A stretch of DNA of 8,665 bases from JAHEDH01 sp965364515 (lineage in GTDB: Bacteria > Actinomycetota > Acidimicrobiia > Spongiisociales > ZC4RG35), in assembly GCA_965364515.1 (NCBI GenBank), contig CBDTXZ010000131.1, positions 1 through 8,665 on the forward strand. The letters run 5' to 3'. The position numbers and the translations under genes are program-made. The notes beneath the pieces were generated by a model. That model did no database searches. It had not been told where the DNA came from and was given only the letters and a program-made list of their open reading frames with translations. Of this stretch, positions 6,166 to 8,665 are shown one piece after another; position 1 is the first letter of the stretch; the number at the start of each line of letters is the position of its first letter.

Positions 6166-8559
6166 TCAGGCTCGAGGATCTCCTGTCGGAGTGAGTGGCG
6201 CCTTCAATACGTCATCGTCCGAGAGCGAGGTGCGGACATCGACGTCGGCCCTTGGTTGCACGTCCGGGCAGAACCGACGCGAGGCGGATTCGAGCGCTTC
6301 ACGGACCTCGATCAGCACCCGCCCGGAGTCGGCCCGATCGCACTCGATCACGATCGAGTCGTGCACGGTCTGGACGGGCCGGGCACTCGGAATCCGCCGA
6401 AGCCGTTGGTCGAGATCGGCGTAGGCGGCCAGCATGATGTCGGCGACACCGCCCTGGATCGGAGCGTTGCGCCAGGCATTGACCATTGCCGAGACGCGCT
6501 CCCGGGCAGAGCGACCGAGGAGCTCATGCGCAGTCGGCTCACCGAGCTCGGCTGCGATCGTTTCGACGTAGACGCGACGGAGAGCTCGGTCCTCGAACTG
6601 CTTCTCCAGGTGGCTCTCACCCGGCCGAGCAGTGTCCAGTCTGATTCCGTGCTCGCGCTCGAACCGGCTCCGAACCTCCACGAGTCCCGGCGAGTCCGAA
6701 TGGATCGCAGCGATCACTGCTCCCAGGAACAGCCGGTCCAGGTGCAGCTCGAACTGTTGGCGTCGGCCCGCCAGAGTCCGGCTCGAGAATCGGAACGGCT
6801 CTCCGCCAGTGACGAGCGCCACCGGCGCCGGATAGCGAAGCAGCCATTCGACCTCCGAGGCGAGATCGTCGGTCGGGGCCATGCGGTCCGGGTGACGCTC
6901 GACGATCTCCGCGGCGGTCGGCCACCGGTTCTGTGTCTGACGGAATTCCCGTCGGATGGCTTGGACGTCGCGGAAGCCCCGGGCGAGCCGCATCGTGATC
7001 GGCCAGTCGATCGCCGCCGTCTCATGGCTGATCGTGCGGATCTCGGCGATCCGCTTCTCTGCCCAGGCGGCGGTCCCCGGGTACGTTCGGCGGTACTGGG
7101 CCAGCAGCTCGGTCGCCTCATCGGTGGTCGTCGGTGTCCCCTCACCGGTGAGCGTGCGGGCGAGCGCAGCCGCACCGGAGCCGTAGGCGATGCCGAAGTT
7201 CAACGCCTTGGCGATCTGACGGAAGTGTTTGAACCGGTCGGGGTCGCTTGCCAGGAGCTCCCGAGGATCGAACTCGAACATGCCGGCAGCGGTGCTGACG
7301 TGAACGTCCTCGCCGCGGGCGAACGCAGCGCGTAATGGCTCGTCCTCCGCCACCTGCGCGAGGTAACGGAGCTCGGCCTGACTCAGATCCGCATGGACGA
7401 AGACCCGATCCGGGTGAGGGGGCCGGAAGTAGGGCTTCATTCTGGGCGTGAAGTTCTGGGCGTTGGGGTTGTAGCTGGCGAGTCTCCCGGTGTTGGTTCC
7501 GACGACCTGGAGGTACTGGGGGCGGAGCCTCCCGTCCGGATGCACGTGCTCGCCGATCGAGTCGCCGTAGGTGGTGAGGATCTTCGCCCGGTTGCGGTAC
7601 GCCAGCAGCGCTTCGCACAGTTCGCCTCCGATCTCGCGCAACACACCGGCCCGCAAGGAGTCGGTGTCGTCGAGCAGCCGCGCAACGCCGTGGCGGTCGG
7701 CGGTCCACGCCCGGACCTCGCGTTCCGCCCATCGGTTCAGGACCTCGCGAACCTGCATGTCGGAGGCGGGATTCCACGTCGGCTCGACGACCTCGTCGAA
7801 GAGCGTCCCCTGCCCTCCTCCCGTGAGAGAAGCCAGTCGCCCGACCGCCTCGCGATGCTGGGCTTCGATCCTCGCCAGTTCGGCCTTCCAGCCCTCCCAG
7901 TCGAAGGGGATGCCGGTCCGTTCCATCTCGTCGAGGAACGGCCGTGCCTTCTGTTCGATGTCGCAGATCTCGGTGAGCCGTGCGGACTCGATCTCGACCC
8001 GGATCGCGTCTGCGACCCACAGGGTGTGAACGGCGTCGGCCGCCGCATAGGCGATCTGTTCGGACGTCAGGTCATCGAAAGCGGTGTAGGACAGCTGGAC
8101 GGTTCCCTTTCCCTCCGCCTCGATGCCGAGGTAGTGGGAGGTCGCCCATGCGAGCCCGTGGTACCAGTTGAAGCCGCTCCTGCCCTGGTGGAGGAGGGCG
8201 TCGGCGAGCTGGGCGTCCCACCAGGTGATGCCGGTGGTCGTGTCGGATGTGTTCCAGACGGCGGCGTCGACGACGCGGGCATCGAAATTGGCGTTCCAGG
8301 CGTCGGCGGTGACCCCGTCGAGGATCGGTCCGAGCTGGGTGGGGTCGAGATCCCGAGCGTCGACGACGAAGGCCCGTTCCTCGGTGCCGGACCTGACGGC
8401 GACCGACATGACCCGCATCTCGCCGCGGCTGGGCCCGTCGATCGGCACTTCGGTGTCGATTGCGACGCGGTCTGCACCGGCCAGCGAATCACGAAGCGCG
8501 GCCAGTTGGTCGGCGCGATGAACGATCGTGCAGTCGACCTCTCGGGCGTCTCGACGCAT
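6166..8559 (-). CDS. Family A DNA polymerase with 3'-5' exonuclease, two insertions and an HDS motif C
   Basis: This 797-residue Klenow-like polymerase has no 5'-nuclease domain. Residues 1-195 form a DnaQ-like proofreading exonuclease with Asp35/Glu37 (DTE), Asp93 (NANFD) and Tyr171/Asp175 (YAAAD), all three Exo motifs intact. A thumb-like region follows (about 200-335), then TGRLASYNPNAQNF at 357-370. The polymerase motifs are A, DLSQAELR (391-398); B, Arg447, Lys451, Phe455 and Tyr459 in RQIAKALNFGIAYG; and C, HDS at 733-735, where Pol I has HDE. The motif B lysine to motif C aspartate distance is 283 residues against 124 in E. coli Pol I. The excess of about 160 seems to be two blocks, roughly 511-585 and 607-685, around a GRRQQF segment. 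NAPIQGGVADI (698-708) matches the usual NAPMQGTAADI. The start at 8559 is the first in-frame ATG before the exonuclease domain, without a clear Shine-Dalgarno. It resembles replicative or phage-like PolA relatives more than repair Pol I. Its cellular role is unknown. Confidence 0.88.
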   Translation of the reverse strand: MRRDAREVDCTIVHRADQLAALRDSLAGADRVAIDTEVPIDGPSRGEMRVMSVAVRSGTEERAFVVDARDLDPTQLGPILDGVTADAWNANFDARVVDAAVWNTSDTTTGITWWDAQLADALLHQGRSGFNWYHGLAWATSHYLGIEAEGKGTVQLSYTAFDDLTSEQIAYAAADAVHTLWVADAIRVEIESARLTEICDIEQKARPFLDEMERTGIPFDWEGWKAELARIEAQHREAVGRLASLTGGGQGTLFDEVVEPTWNPASDMQVREVLNRWAEREVRAWTADRHGVARLLDDTDSLRAGVLREIGGELCEALLAYRNRAKILTTYGDSIGEHVHPDGRLRPQYLQVVGTNTGRLASYNPNAQNFTPRMKPYFRPPHPDRVFVHADLSQAELRYLAQVAEDEPLRAAFARGEDVHVSTAAGMFEFDPRELLASDPDRFKHFRQIAKALNFGIAYGSGAAALARTLTGEGTPTTTDEATELLAQYRRTYPGTAAWAEKRIAEIRTISHETAAIDWPITMRLARGFRDVQAIRREFRQTQNRWPTAAEIVERHPDRMAPTDDLASEVEWLLRYPAPVALVTGGEPFRFSSRTLAGRRQQFELHLDRLFLGAVIAAIHSDSPGLVEVRSRFEREHGIRLDTARPGESHLEKQFEDRALRRVYVETIAAELGEPTAHELLGRSARERVSAMVNAWRNAPIQGGVADIMLAAYADLDQRLRRIPSARPVQTVHDSIVIECDRADSGRVLIEVREALESASRRFCPDVQPRADVDVRTSLSDDDVLKAPLTPTGDPRA

Positions 8560-8665
8560 GGTGCAGGACCCTACGCCGCTGCGGGGGTCGCCCGCCTCGC
8601 GGAGGTGTGGAGCCGGCCGGTGATCACATGTGCGTCCGTTCGTTTCGAGGGTCGTAGAGGGGAGC
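8560..8665. other. Region upstream of the polymerase gene
   Basis: These 106 bases should hold the polymerase promoter. On the minus strand a TAGGGT (8573-8568) lies 8 bases before the ATG and could be a -10 box for a leaderless message, but no -35 box is found at the right spacing. On the plus strand, GGAGG at 8601-8605 precedes a GTG at 8620 whose frame is open to the window edge. A divergent gene may start here, but this cannot be decided from 46 bases. Confidence 0.3.

Noticed and set aside
6256..7335. 359-codon plus-strand open frame opposite the polymerase gene
   Set aside because: It covers the region of polymerase motifs A and B on the other strand and has no domain of its own.
8601..8665. 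Start of a divergent plus-strand gene (GGAGG followed by GTG at 8620)
   Set aside because: Spacing from GGAGG to GTG is long (14 bases) and only about 15 codons are visible before the window ends.

Overview
The window is high in G+C and reads like an actinobacterial chromosome. GTG start codons, 4-base stop/start overlaps, a fused oleBC gene and a DUF222/13E12-type HNH nuclease all fit Actinobacteria. A lineage such as Acidimicrobiia is possible, but that is inference. Five genes fill almost the whole window and no gene-free stretch exceeds 300 bases.

Left half, plus strand (16-4582): a complete, compact long-chain olefin operon, oleA - oleBC - oleD. OleA condenses two fatty acyl-CoAs to a beta-keto acid. 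OleD reduces the keto group. The OleC half of the fusion closes the beta-hydroxy acid to a beta-lactone using ATP. The OleB half decarboxylates the lactone to an internal cis-olefin. Every key catalytic residue I could place is present in all four activities. Both gene junctions are GTGA overlaps, so translation is probably coupled. The first gene has a good Shine-Dalgarno sequence at the window's left edge. Any operon promoter lies outside the window.

Right half, minus strand (8559-4671): a 797-residue family A DNA polymerase is followed, 130 bases downstream, by a DUF222-HNH nuclease that converges on oleD. The polymerase has an intact 3'-5' proofreading domain at its N-terminus, no 5'-nuclease domain, and a canonical nucleotide-binding helix. 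Its motif C reads HDS instead of HDE, and it carries about 160 extra residues between motifs B and C, apparently as two insertions. This is the least ordinary gene in the window. The 130-base gap holds two tandem CGATC/GATCG inverted repeats and a candidate promoter that would make the HNH transcript nearly leaderless.

The olefin operon matches a known system. The best candidates for something undescribed are the polymerase with its two insertions and its pairing with the HNH gene. No RNA genes, CRISPR arrays, insertion sequences or convincing terminators were seen.
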